Source of the DNA: Gnetum montanum
Taxonomy: Eukaryota > Streptophyta > Gnetopsida > Gnetales > Gnetaceae
Length of the DNA: 64,000 nt
Assembly (NCBI GenBank): GCA_015680685.1
Contig: MNCI01000001.1
Coordinates: 242,531-306,530 of the forward strand
Direction: 5' to 3'
The notes beneath the pieces are model-generated. The model was not told the origin of the DNA and made no database searches. It saw nothing but the letters and a program-made list of their open reading frames with translations. The translations under genes were made by a program, and so were the position numbers. Every line of letters begins with the position of its first letter. The first letter of the stretch is position 1. Positions 37,778-48,210 of this stretch are shown one piece after another.

Positions 37778-38836
37778 TGAATCTGAGGTACCCAGAACGG
37801 TCTTGTCAATTAGACAAGGACTTACTTAATTAGCAAATTTTGTAATGATTGGATCACGAGATGACGATTTCAATGTGAGGGTATAATATCAGTTGATAAG
37901 AAAACAAGATCTGCTCCAAGATCAGTTCTCAAAGGTAGTGATAACAATGTAAATGATGCAAAACGATTCTAAAATCAATGTAAATAAAATGCAAATAATT
38001 AAATTTGGAGAATGTGCAATCCTGAGATCTGGGATTGAACTTATAGACAAATATGTTGAATACAATGGTTGCAAGCGGACTTTGGTTTAGAAGAAGTGCA
38101 TGCCAAGAACAAGAAGCTATTTAGAGATGAAACAAGTAAAGGAAAATCTACCTTGTTCACTAGCCAATCTGGGTGCAAGGGAGTCAGGATTGAAGCAAGA
38201 TGTTTGCTAACTTCAAATATTTGATGAAAAGGCTTCTCTCTGTAACCGTCGATGTTCTTTCAATTACCGATTCTCTCTTGTTTTCTTGCCAGTCTTTGCT
38301 AAAATTGCCAAAAATTGCAAACCCTTTGATCATTGTCAGCTAGGGTATTTATAAGATTAGGGTTAGGAGAACAACGCAGTTTAGATGACACATGTCATGG
38401 ACCCACAGCAATGTCGTTGACTTGATGTGCTGTAGCTGAAGCCTATGGCTCTACACTATGCTACACTCTTAAGTGTAGTATAGCATGAACACCCTTGTCT
38501 TTAGCGTTGCAGGATTTTTAGATCTTTGGTAATAAACTATCCTATAGTTATGTTGCAATATGCTAGGGAGCATATCATGGCGTAATGACTGCTAATGCTT
38601 GAGTTTCGCTATCTTCGTTATTGCGGCTAAATCAACTGTCTATTTGCATTATGTTGTGTTACACTACATTACGCTGCATAGCGTAACGTGGTGTAGTATG
38701 CCAAAAGTTAAGATTTTGGAACACGGCTATCTTGCAAAGTTGAATCGTTGTCACTATGCATCCCTTGTTCTGTTCTATCTTCTAGAGTCTATTACGCTAT
38801 GCTTCGTAGCGTAGCATAATGGGACTTAGCTGAACA
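37778..38836 (-). repeat. Probable solo LTR X inside A
   Basis: The left end TGAATCTGAGGTACCC resembles the left end of the minus-oriented LTRs D and S1 (TGA...GAGGTACCC); the right end is CTGAACA. The possible target duplication is GAAAA/AAAAA, imperfect. A minus-strand TATA box (CTTATAAATACC) lies at 38,345-38,356. To its right the sequence is full of TTACGCTA/TAGCGTAA palindromes, as expected for a U3. It is less CpG-depleted than its surroundings, which suggests a younger insertion. Edges are tentative. Confidence 0.45.
38660..38822. repeat. Cluster of ATTACGCTA palindromes (hairpin-forming)
   Basis: TTACGCTGCATAGCGTAA (about 38,667-38,684) and TACGCTATGCTTCGTAGCGTA (about 38,792-38,812) are inverted repeats with 7-bp stems, accompanied by looser GTAGTATAGCATG words from 38,460 on. 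The plus-strand open frame over them (38,599-38,814) is unlikely to be coding. Confidence 0.7.
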
Positions 38837-39725
38837 AAAAAGAAAACTTGTTGAGATGTGCCACTGTTTCTAATTTTTCCATCGCCTAGATGTTTCGACA
38901 CTACTCTTGTGGAAATCCTTGCCTAAACTTCAAGACTTTGCTAAATTATCGAGGTCTCGAAATTCCACGGTGTTTCACCATGTATGAAACGCTAAGTGAT
39001 CTCACACCTTGTCATCATGATGCTCTCATTGTTGTCTATCATTGGGATGAAATAATGCAATGTTACTAATTAGAGGAATGGAGTTGGTCTTGATTTTTGA
39101 GTGACAAGTTAATGACAGATTAATCATGCCTTACACTGAGGATTCATTGTGCCCTAGGCCAGTTACCTCATGTTCCAATCTCTGTAATCCCTTCTACAAT
39201 TCACCTCATCTCACTGTTCATGAATTTTTGACTCGTGACTTAGGTAGCATTGAATTTATACCTCATCACGGTGGTATTTATGTGTGTGTGTTTTATGAAA
39301 TTGGTGTAGATTGCAATTAACCCTTCTAGTTACTATGGACATTTTAAGGTGTGATTACGCAAGGGCATTATAGGTTGGAACCTACTTTGGGGAGGACCCA
39401 CTTGCATGACCTTTGTAATTTGCACTCATAACACATCACCACCACATCATTTTATACCCTTCAAGTACTTCATTGCCAAATATATTCTTTTCTTTTTCAT
39501 CATTTTATCAAATGTTCCTTAAAACCATTACGTGTCCTTTGATGTGTCACCTAAACAAACTAGGTCTGACATTAAACTTTTAGGGAAAATTCCTTGAAAA
39601 AATTTCTAACTCTAAAATCACACCAAGTAAAGAATTCAACCTTTATTAAAGGTAATGAGTAAGGTATGAAATAATTGAACTTTCTTCAATAACCTTACTA
39701 AAAATTGATCTTTGTGTGATTATAG
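38837..39725 (+). other. A interior between X and the small ORF; no gene recognised
   Basis: No domain is recognisable. The open frame 39,126-39,320 (64 codons) lacks similarity to anything I know. Confidence 0.45.
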
Positions 39726-40163
39726 ATGGGTCCTAAAAGAGGACAACAAGGAGGACCTTCTCAAGGTGCAACTGAATGTCTAGGGGGAGGTAGAGGCCAA
39801 GGACGTTATGTAGAGCATGTGAAGTAGGAGGCACAATCATTTAGCATCCATCAAGGAACTCCTATCACTGCACAATCTAGCCAAGCAAAAGGTGGAGAGG
39901 TTAGGGTCCAAGCCTATGAAGAGGAACAATGGCTATTTACGGCATAGCATGTCAAGGTCAATCAAGTGTTCCCATAGCTACCATGTCCATGGGAAGTGCC
40001 GACTCTATCAAATATTAGAACATTAACATGGATAGCTCATAATCCTTGGATAGAAGAGGAAAAATATCAAGTGCTTATTCAATGGTATCAATCTCAGAAG
40101 CCTGGCACATAGGACAAAGGAAAAGCACCCATGGAGGAACCACTGCCATCTGGAACCACATGA
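39726..40163 (+). pseudogene. Small basic Gly/Gln-rich ORF of A, 145 codons with four internal TAG
   Basis: One reading frame runs from ATG 39,726 (MGPKRGQQGGPSQGATECLG) through a G-G-G-R-G-Q-G-R stretch, a Trp-containing middle (TWIAHNPWIEEEKYQVLIQW) and KGKAPMEEPLPSG to TGA 40,161-40,163. The four internal stops are all TAG, each one transition from CAG. No frameshift is present, unlike most of the surroundings. It lies about 180 bp before the 3' LTR. The N-terminus resembles a nucleic-acid-binding RG/QG tail in composition only; I recognise no family. Confidence 0.5.
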
Positions 40164-40328
40164 GTTCCAACAAAGTTTTGTAATTCTATGTCTGTGTTCC
40201 AATTTTGTTTTGTTCAATCCCACATTGTACCATGAATAATTTTTAGTTAGTCAATAATCCCATACCTATTCACTGTGTAATCAATTGGACTCATTCTCAT
40301 TTTGTTTAACTTGATGATGATTTGTTAT

Positions 40329-40343
40329 TCAGTCGTGGGGGTA
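40329..40343 (+). promoter_or_regulatory. Polypurine tract of A
   Basis: CAGTCGTGGGGGTA lies immediately before the 3' LTR start TGATGAATC. It matches the tract of D (AGTCATGGGGGTA on the minus strand). Confidence 0.85.
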
Positions 40344-41266
40344 TGATGAATCATGGTTTGTTAGGTGCTGTTATCGGACCCTTGTTAACTAGGTGATGAT
40401 ATTGAACCCCTGTTATCAGACCCTTGATATCTGATGAGTCCTGATATCAAACCCTTGATATTGTGGCCTAACAAGAAATATCACATACGTGATATCATAG
40501 TTCCCGTGTGAGCTTATAAATACACAATGGGGTGTGGGAAAGTCAATAGTCAGTTAGTATTAGAGTAGGATCTTTTCTTCAGTTTTTCCTCTCAACCCTT
40601 TTCCCCTAGTGCATGCTCGCAGTGTGATGATTGTATTTGTATGAAACCTTTATTTGAGTGTGACGTACTTGAACACGCACATGATCAGAAATAAAGATTG
40701 AGACTACTTCATCATTACAGCATTCACTTAGTTTAATTATTTAATTGTTATTGTTATTTATTTTTTTCATAGTTAATATCTCTTCATCCTAAACTCCTTA
40801 AACATGGAATGAGTATGACTTAATCATGAGCATTCAATTATGACTACTTGGTATCCCAGTAACGTACCTAGGCCATGTGCTTGGTAATCCTAGTGGTAGT
40901 CATGCACGAGGTCTGAGATGTGTATAGATGATTAAGGAATGGATGCTCATCATACTTAGGCTAGGTTAGATTCTCTCCCCCACTTCCTATTAGCTTAACT
41001 CTCTCTCCTTTTCCTCCTAGCTTAATTAAAGTTATTTTCCATTTCCTCCAAGAGTAGCACTATGTTAGAAACTACATCATACACCTCACTCTAGACTAAA
41101 CCATACATGACAAAGTAAATACTAGTCCAAGTGGGAAGACAACAAACTAAGATCAATGAGTAACTATCTAGATACCACAACTAGCTTGTCTACAGTGTTC
41201 GACCAGATCATGTGTGAAATGCTCATATTCGTATGGTTGAGTGTAAGGGTACCTCGCCACTCATCA
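40344..41266 (+). repeat. 3' LTR of A (923 bp)
   Basis: It starts TGATGAATCATGG and ends CTCGCCACTCATCA, followed by the CCAAT duplication. A TATA box (CTTATAAATA) lies at 40,513-40,522. It aligns throughout with the 5' LTR, with many C/T and G/A differences, and has fewer GATATC repeat units. Confidence 0.92.
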
Positions 41267-41271
41267 CCAAT

Positions 41272-42233
41272 GGTGTTCTATAAGGCCAGCATAGGAGCTA
41301 ATGGGTTTCCATTTTCTTCACGAAGCGAATGTTTGAATGATTGGGGTTTTTACTTTTCCAACTATTGATACCATAGTCACTATGATTCTCAGTAGTTTCT
41401 TCATGTATAGCATAGTTACCATATTTCCCAATGTGGTCATCATATTTTCCAATGGAGTTGCAACAAAGCCAACGTAGTACCAAAAGTTTGTTTACTATTT
41501 TTACTATTTGGTGTGGTTTTGATGACCTTGGGTACATCAAAACTTATCATAAATGGAAACTATGCTAGATTTGAAAGCTTGCCATACCTACACATGATTT
41601 CAATTTATTAAAAATCATGGTAGAAATTTTGCAGCAACAAATTAAACACCAACAACCTATTTAAACAAGATTCCAACACTTTGAAAGGACTTTATAGCAA
41701 ATTGGCAATTGGCTAAGCATTGGAGACTCCCAGTGCAATTTCTAGTAAAAAAAAGTTAAGCATTTTTCCACAATATTTACAACCAATGTAGTAGATCTAA
41801 GCCAAAGAACTAGTGAGGAGTTTTAGAAGTTTGAGCAAGGAAACACCTTAATCGTGCAACCGATTGTAAAACATAACTTGCCAGTTTCACCAGACTTCAA
41901 ACACCATTCAAGTAACTCCTTGTGCATCTAGGCACACACTTGTACTTCTTGAAACTATACTCTTTTAATATTTTTATTATTCTAATAAAATATTAGTAGT
42001 TCATTTGTTTATGTAAGTTTATTCCAAGTTTAATTTTTGTGCTTTTTCTTAGATTCGATCTGCATTTCTAGTTAAACTATTTACACTCATTTACACTTCC
42101 TAAGTCCTTGGGTGATTGAAAAGATCATCTAGGGCTCTTTAGATCTCATTTTTGGAGGCCCTTGGGATCTAAAGTTAGGTTGTTTCACCTGGAATTTTCA
42201 ATTTTCTAGCAACCAAATTTTTCAAGCATTATA
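41272..42233 (+). repeat. Right piece of the B2 5' LTR
   Basis: The last 300 bp align with the end of the B1 LTR: AAGTCCTTGGGTGATTGAAAAGATCAT / AAGTCCTCAAGTAATGATCAAGACCAT, then TTTAGATCTCATTTTTGGAGG, then GCATTATA at the edge. CCTATTTAAACAAG (near 41,651) corresponds to the TATA-like word of B1. The middle part is diverged. Confidence 0.6.
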
Positions 42234-42282
42234 GTTTCTGTCTCTAGAAGGAGGACCTCCACCCAAATACGCACGCTAGAAA

Positions 42283-42500
42283 ACATTTTCCAAAACATTT
42301 TTTAAAAACCTTTTCCAACCATGTTCCAAAACATTTTCCAAAAACCTTTTCCAACCAATTTCCAAAACATATTTTAAAAATATTTTCCAATAACCTTTTT
42401 CAACCATTTTTCAAAAAAATTTCCAAAACCTTTTCCAATAAGTTTTCAAAAACATTTTTCAAAAAACATTTTCCCAAATCCTTTTTAAACAATTTCCAAA
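42283..42500 (+). repeat. B2 leader tandem repeat, about 38 bp
   Basis: Repeated TTCCAAAACATTTTCCAAAA and ACCTTTTCCAACCAAT words, five to six decayed units. It sits at the position of the B1 leader arrays but is unrelated to them in sequence. Confidence 0.7.
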
Positions 42501-43600
42501 ACCATGTTTTTCACATTCCAAATTTCAAAACTTGCAAACATGCACCATTGAAAAGAAATGTTGGTATCTAATCCCCCACAACTAACACCTAGCATAGTTT
42601 TTGTGAATAATTTGGATTTCTATATTATTTTCACATAGTTGCTGGAATTTCTATAACTAGGGTAGGCAGCACTTGAAACTCCAAAAGGCACATTTGGAAT
42701 ATCCTAAGAATTCAATGCAACCCCTACTCAAACACCCAAATCCATCTACTATGAAATTTTATGGAAAACCCAACGTATTCATTCCAAAGACTCTAGTGTA
42801 GTCATTGGGAACACCAAAATTCACATCTAAATTCAAAAACTAGTGCACCTCCTTTGGTGGAAAAAACTCCTAGCTTGGTTTTTCCAAGTGAAAACTAATT
42901 TTCCACCATCTATCTTATTGTAGTTGGCTAGATAATATAGTGGTCTAATACATACTCTCCAATGTAGACATTACTAGAAAAGCCAGTGTAGTTGGTGTTA
43001 CCTACCTCAAATACTATCACATCATTTCCACTGCAACCTGCACTATACCTACAATTGCAGTTTCAATTATTTTTCTAGTTATAACCTCTTACACCTTGGG
43101 TAATTCCATTTGTTGGAATTTTGGTTTAATTAATTAAGAAATTAAATCAAGCACCCCATCTTTCACCATTTTTGTTAAACGACCTAGCATAGTTGTGGTG
43201 GAAAAATTACATTTTCTTATCACCACACAAACCCTAGCATTGCTTTTCAAGATACCTAGTGTATCTTTTGAAAACTAACATTTTTCTTAGTTGCACAACA
43301 AAATCTACCATAGTTTCTATAAAATAAAATTACACCAACATCCCTTAAACAAGAAAATCAAAAATTTACTATTTTTATCACCAACATATTTTTGGAAAAA
43401 TACCAACGTATCTTTTCAAAACCCCACATATTACAAATAACCAGATTTTCCATAGTTACCTTTCACAATAATTGTTGTACTTTCAAAGCCTAGCTTAGTT
43501 TTTCAAAGCCCAACTTAGTTTTTGCTAACTCATGTAGTTTGGTTAGTTCCAATTAATGTCTTTTCATAGATCAATCATACTACCACTAGACCTTGCATAC

Positions 43601-45727
43601 ATGGCCTCTATCTAAGACATAGCTCGTGTCTATGACCCAAAAGACCCTACAATCATAGAATGAAGATAATCACTTAGAGAAAAGGGAAAAACTCAAGTTT
43701 TTCAATCATTAATGAAGAGTTCTATAAGTCTCTCTATGCCAAGATATACGTCAGTCTCTTAATACCACACTCTAAATCTAACGCTAAGAATTAATTCAAA
43801 ATTATATATTGGGATGGGAACGAGTACATCCCATCTTCTTATGACCAAATCCTTGTTACCAAATTTTATGCATAAATTCTCAAACAAATCATAGAGGTTG
43901 ATGAGTTTAGTGAGGAAATTAGATCTAAGGATCACCAAGAAGAGCATGATGAGCTTGAGGCCAAACTAGAGCTGAACACCTTCATCAAGAGTCTTTTCCA
44001 ACATTTAGATCGCCAAACAACTTCCCCCAGTTTCACATCTCTTTCCTCATCAGTGGGAAAAGTCCCTCAACCTAAGTCCCCTCCTATCCATCCTACCATG
44101 TTTTGTAGTATTCCCATTATCACTACATAGCAATCTCATCTTATTTCCCAATTAGCCTCCTAGTTCTCATCGATGTCCTTTACCACACAACCTTAGTCCG
44201 TTTACCTAGCCCTGGTGATGTCTACTTTACCATATTCCTTTTTCATGCTAATTTGCCCCTCATTGAGGCCCAAATAAATACAAGCCTCTTATACTCCCTT
44301 TACTTCCTTCATACCACAAGTCCCAACTCAAACCTCTTTCTCCTAATTTAACCCATCTATGATAAAGGTTGCATGACCTCTTCCCTCTATGCCAATGTTA
44401 ATTGTACAACCTCAAGCCTTACAAATTCCTCCTCAAATGTCAACAAAAGCATCATAGATCACAAGAATGCCCCAAGGCTTGGATCAAGTCTTTAAATTGA
44501 TCCAAGACCTTACTGAAGAGTTGAGAAAACTTAAGGCTAGTGCAACTTAGACAATCAAGGTTTTAAACATTTACCAAGAGGATCCTATAAGTCCTATGGT
44601 GCCTCAAATAAACTTACCTACCAACATGTCTATACCAAAATTTACCAAATACAATGTTGAAGGGGATCCCAACACATACCTAGTCACCTTCTAGTCTAAG
44701 TGCCTCCTTTTACAAGCTTGGCCTCATATGATACTATGAATATTTTCCATGTCCCTAAAGAGTAAGGCTCTAGTTTGGTACCAAACCTTTCCTAGAGGTT
44801 CCATCTCTTTTCTTGAAGACTTGATAAATCAATTTATTAGCCACTTCAGATACAACTTGAAGCTAGATGCCACATTAGATCAACTAATGAAGGTGAAGCA
44901 ACGGCTACTTGAATTGGTCAAAAGATTCATTCAAAGGTGGAACTCAACACTTAATGAGATTCCATAGGCTATTGCTGAAACCCACCTCTTGGCCATGTAC
45001 AAGGGAGTAATAAATAACTTTATCAAGTTAAAGCTTTACTACCTAGATCCCTGCTAAGTTAAGCTTTCTCATAAACTAACATCGAGAAGGTAGCTGAGGC
45101 AAATAACAATCTAGCTTATGTGGCCTATAGAAACCAACACACAAGGAGGGATAGCAATAAAACTAGACAAGAACACACAACCATTATTGTAGTAACAAAA
45201 GATTCAAAACAAGGGAAAATGAAAGGATTACTACCATGCAACACGTGTCAAGACTCATCACAACCATTCACTTCCTACACCCCAAATCAACCAAGTCAAA
45301 GCTTTGGATGGAAGGATAGGTCTAAGTGCATAAGGTTTCCTATGAAGCCCTCTAAGCTTTTAGAACAATTACTTAAATACAATTGTATACAACATAAGCA
45401 ATTATCTAAAGAGGCTCATAAGAGGCATGACTGTGTTTGTGACATACCTAGAGACCCAACAATAGCTAACAAAGATGATCTGAAGCTACCAAAATACTTC
45501 AAACTGGATATGTACTATCATTATTATCAAATGGATGGTCATGACATTGATTTTTGCCTAGCACTAAATGATGAGCTCCAAAAGATGATAGACCATGGAG
45601 AGTTCATATTGAATGAGACCAACTCTCTAAGAGCCAACAAAAACTCTTACATTGTAGCCTCATTCATAGAAACTAAACAATATAATCCCCATAGAAAACT
45701 GTTTGTCATTCAAATGCCACCATGATC
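43601..45727 (+). pseudogene. gag: Decayed Tat-like gag of B2
   Basis: The ATG at 43,601 (MAS..DIARVYDPKDPTIIE) parallels the B1 gag start. A Pro/Ser/Leu-rich stretch follows to 44,460, then MPQGLDQVFKLIQDLTEELRKL. The gag core is open at 44,749-44,967: SLKSKALVWYQTFPRGSISF, LKLDATLDQLMKVKQRLLEL, RFIQRWNSTLNEIP. The knuckle region lies in the 201-codon open piece 45,120-45,725 (MYYHYYQMDGHDIDFC), where the first Cys and His of the usual C-x2-H have become Tyr but the last Cys is kept. It is better preserved than B1 gag. Confidence 0.78.
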
Positions 45728-45932
45728 CTAAAACACAAATCCTAGAGATCCCTTTATCATACAAGTACCACCTCCTCTAGCCCCTTAGAATCCTTTCATC
45801 ATACATATCGCATCTTTAGTGGCTTCAATGTCACAATGCAATCAACAAGTTGCTAATTCTTCAAAGCCTAAGAAATTATTTTTTATCTAGGTCCCTTCAC
45901 CTTCAAAAAGTAAGCCTATAACAACCCATGAC

Positions 45933-46016
45933 CAAAGCCCACCTATAGTGTCCCACAACTTAGAGGTTAGCAANACAAAGCCCACCTATAGTGTCCCACA
46001 ACTTAGAGGTTAGCAA
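45933..46016. other. Assembly gap (N at 45,974) with 41-bp duplicated flanks
   Basis: 45,933-45,973 is identical to 45,976-46,016. It is an unmerged contig overlap, not a biological repeat, and it shifts the B2 gag-protease frame by one base relative to the collapsed sequence. Confidence 0.9.
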
Positions 46017-46190
46017 GAAACCATCATCACAAAAATGATGAAAATGACCTATCACCAAACCAACAACCAAGCCCACTAAAGGTAATCAAAGATAAAGGCT
46101 TTCAAACAAGCTATACCAAAATCAACTATATCCATGGATAATGGACCCAAGGCACATAGATGAAAACCTAAGACATAAACTCTAGGAATA

Positions 46191-47051
46191 ATGAAGGAAT
46201 TTAAGACCACTAAGGCTAAAATATCACAAGCCAAGGTAAAGAATTTCCTCACAATGATGGAACAAGGTAAATGGTCACTTAAACAAAAGAACATGTTGCC
46301 AAACTTGTATGACCTAGTCATGACTTCTCCTACATATAGGGATGGACTAGCTCAAATGTTTACCTCTATCCCTATGAGTGGATACATGCCCACCATCAAA
46401 GAAGTAATCCACTTTGTCATTGAGCAAGATTTGTTTTAGAAAAATGGACATCAACCAATGCTCACCATTTGTGATAATGAGGTAAAGATTAACTCTCAAA
46501 ATGAAGAGATACTATCTGCTCCTCTTCTTATTACTATACGTGTTGGTAGGTACAAATTTTTTCATCTTCATGTGGATGATGGGGTGATAACTAATGGAGT
46601 AACATTTTCCATTGTTGATAAACTAGGCTTAACTAAGAACATCCAAGAAGCCACTACCTTGGCATTTAAGTCATTTAATAGATCATGAGTAGAGGTGCAA
46701 CGTTCCATCTCCTTGGATTTTTTAGATAGTGAGAAATTCCATACATTTGCTAACTTCCTAGTAGTTGAAGAGACACCTAATTTTAACTTGATCTTAGAAA
46801 GACCATGGTTAGCTAAGCTTCATGTAATCTCATCTCCTATACATCAAGATATTCACTTGCCCTATGAGGAAGTGGAAATTATCATTCATGGAGATAACAT
46901 GTCACTACCTTTGGTCAACTATGTCAACATCAACCAACGGTTGGAGGTGAAGTTTCAAGAGGAAAATCTTAACACTCAAACTGGAGCCAACAATAATGAG
47001 AAAAACAACAATGTGAATAACACCAACCATGTAACATTGAATTGCCAATGA
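46191..47051 (+). pseudogene. Aspartic protease region of B2
   Basis: A single frame of 287 codons broken by only two stops (46,437-46,439 TAG; 46,686-46,688 TGA). The order is a Lys-rich linker, EQDLF.KNGHQPMLTICDNEVKI, then GRYKFFHLHVDDGVITN, IVDKLGLTKNIQEATT, SISLDFLDSEKF, FNLILERPWLAKLHVISSPIHQ and LPYEEVEIIIHGD. The last two blocks match the LGRPWxH...xHQ..KFPxxG signature of Tat-lineage proteases. The active site reads V-D-D-G in both B copies instead of D-[STG]-G. A GxKT-less tail (47,058-47,267) follows without recognisable RT. It would mature the Gag precursor if active. Confidence 0.8.
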
Positions 47052-47289
47052 AAATTAATGTCACTTTCCATGCTAAGAAAGATAGATGGTGTGCACAAGA
47101 CTGTGTCAAAAGGATTCCTTGATCTCTCAAAGATCAAACAACAAGTTTATGGTAAATGTATCATCCATTCTTTTATCAACCATTTCTTCACCTTTGTGAC
47201 ATTATATCATGTTTCATTATTGATTCTATCCTTGTATGCTCTTTTAAGAGCATCCCATATTTTCTAGGAAGTATACACCATAGCCTACT

Positions 47290-47375
47290 AAGGCCTAAAA
47301 CTAGCAATATCATGGCCTGCTAAGGCCTAAAATTGGAAACATTATGGCCTTCCAAGGCCTAAAACTGGTGAAGCC
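47290..47375 (+). repeat. 32-bp tandem repeat, three units (B2)
   Basis: CCTAAAA starts fall at 47,294, 47,326 and 47,358, spaced exactly 32 bp. They have the same AAGGCCTAAAACTxG unit as the five-unit array of B1. Confidence 0.85.
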
Positions 47376-47800
47376 ATAATGACCTCTTATTCTTGCCCTT
47401 ATACCAACATCATAGCCAATATACCTAATAGCACTGTCTACAAGTCTTACTCATATCCTACTCTATAATTACCATTACTACATTTTACTATTCATTTTAT
47501 AGCCTTATTACATCTACTATTCATGTTTATAAAATTAATGTATTACTAAAGTCACATTGTGTGATGATAAAACCATACACATATGTATGTCCAACATTGT
47601 GGTTGCATTATGCAACATATGACAAAAAAATAATACATGGCTTTTGTGACCATTGTGGCCAAATAAAATAGATATAACAATGATGTAGATAAAATGAATA
47701 AACATAACTAGATCATTAGTGATCAAGACTGATCCAAAAGAGGGAGAGGGAGACCATCATCAATGTTATCACCAACTCCATCATCATTTTAACTCAAGGC
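47376..47800 (+). other. B2 3' tail, no gene recognised
   Basis: It aligns loosely with 22,560-22,800 of B1 up to about 47,800 (ACCAACTCCATCATCAT against ACTAACTCCATCACTAT). The similarity then stops, and the captured host fragments begin. No B2 3' LTR was found. Confidence 0.5.
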
Positions 47801-48088
47801 CTACAAACAATAAAAGCAATAACCATTAGTGGTGTAAGAAAAGAAAATCCTATTAGAACCCAACACACAGAGCACAACTAAGAATTCCAAAAATATGTAA
47901 ATTACAATGATGGTTAGAGCACCTAATGGTGTAACAAGAATTGTTGGAGTAGAGGTGCAATCTACAAAATTTGCTATCTTTTTAATGACTATGGTTATCA
48001 TGCCTGCCCACCAAAGTACCTCATATAAATACGAAAAACCTTCTTTCCCTATATCTCCTTGGACAAGTGTGAATTTTGTACATTTCAT
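47801..48088 (-). pseudogene. Fragment of a NIPA-type (DUF803) magnesium transporter
   Basis: NIPA proteins are multi-pass membrane proteins linked to Mg2+ transport. The minus-strand 95-codon frame contains GFSYLYEVLWWAGMIT, IANFVDCTSTPTILVTPLGALTIIV and, after one extra T in a T run, IFGILSCALCV then GSN. These line up with the plant NIPA core ...YSYLxEPLWWAGMIT..., ANFxAYxxAPAILVTPLGALSIII and IFGILGCALCVVGS. About 13 residues between III and IFGIL are missing. On the N-terminal side homology stops near 48,060; just upstream on the minus strand is TTTGTATGTTTAG, which could be an old splice acceptor. It is a fragment of roughly 70 codons out of a normal protein of 300-plus, and certainly non-functional. 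Confidence 0.78.
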
Positions 48089-48210
48089 CTAAACATACAA
48101 ATAGAAAATTTCAAATTAATTCTCATCATCTAGTAATTCAAATGCAACTAGGATAAACATCACTTTAAAAAACTGCAAAGCAAACATATGGTTGATGTGA
48201 TCTTCCTACC

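Larger units (their letters stand above)
33669..41266 (+). mobile_element. Element A: gag-only Athila-like LTR retrotransposon, TSD CCAAT
   Basis: LTRs lie at 33,669-34,641 and 40,344-41,266. CCAAT flanks both ends (33,664-33,668; 41,267-41,271). A tRNA-Asp-type primer site follows the 5' LTR and a G-rich polypurine tract precedes the 3' LTR. The 5.7 kb interior holds gag (34,780-36,962), a probable solo LTR X and a small ORF; no protease, RT or integrase is present. This matches the published class of LTR elements that keep only gag (TR-GAG). It sits inside the B2 5' LTR. Confidence 0.92.

Noticed and set aside
38599-38814. Plus-strand 71-codon open frame
   Set aside because: It consists of the palindromic ATTACGCTA repeats and has no initiation context or homology.
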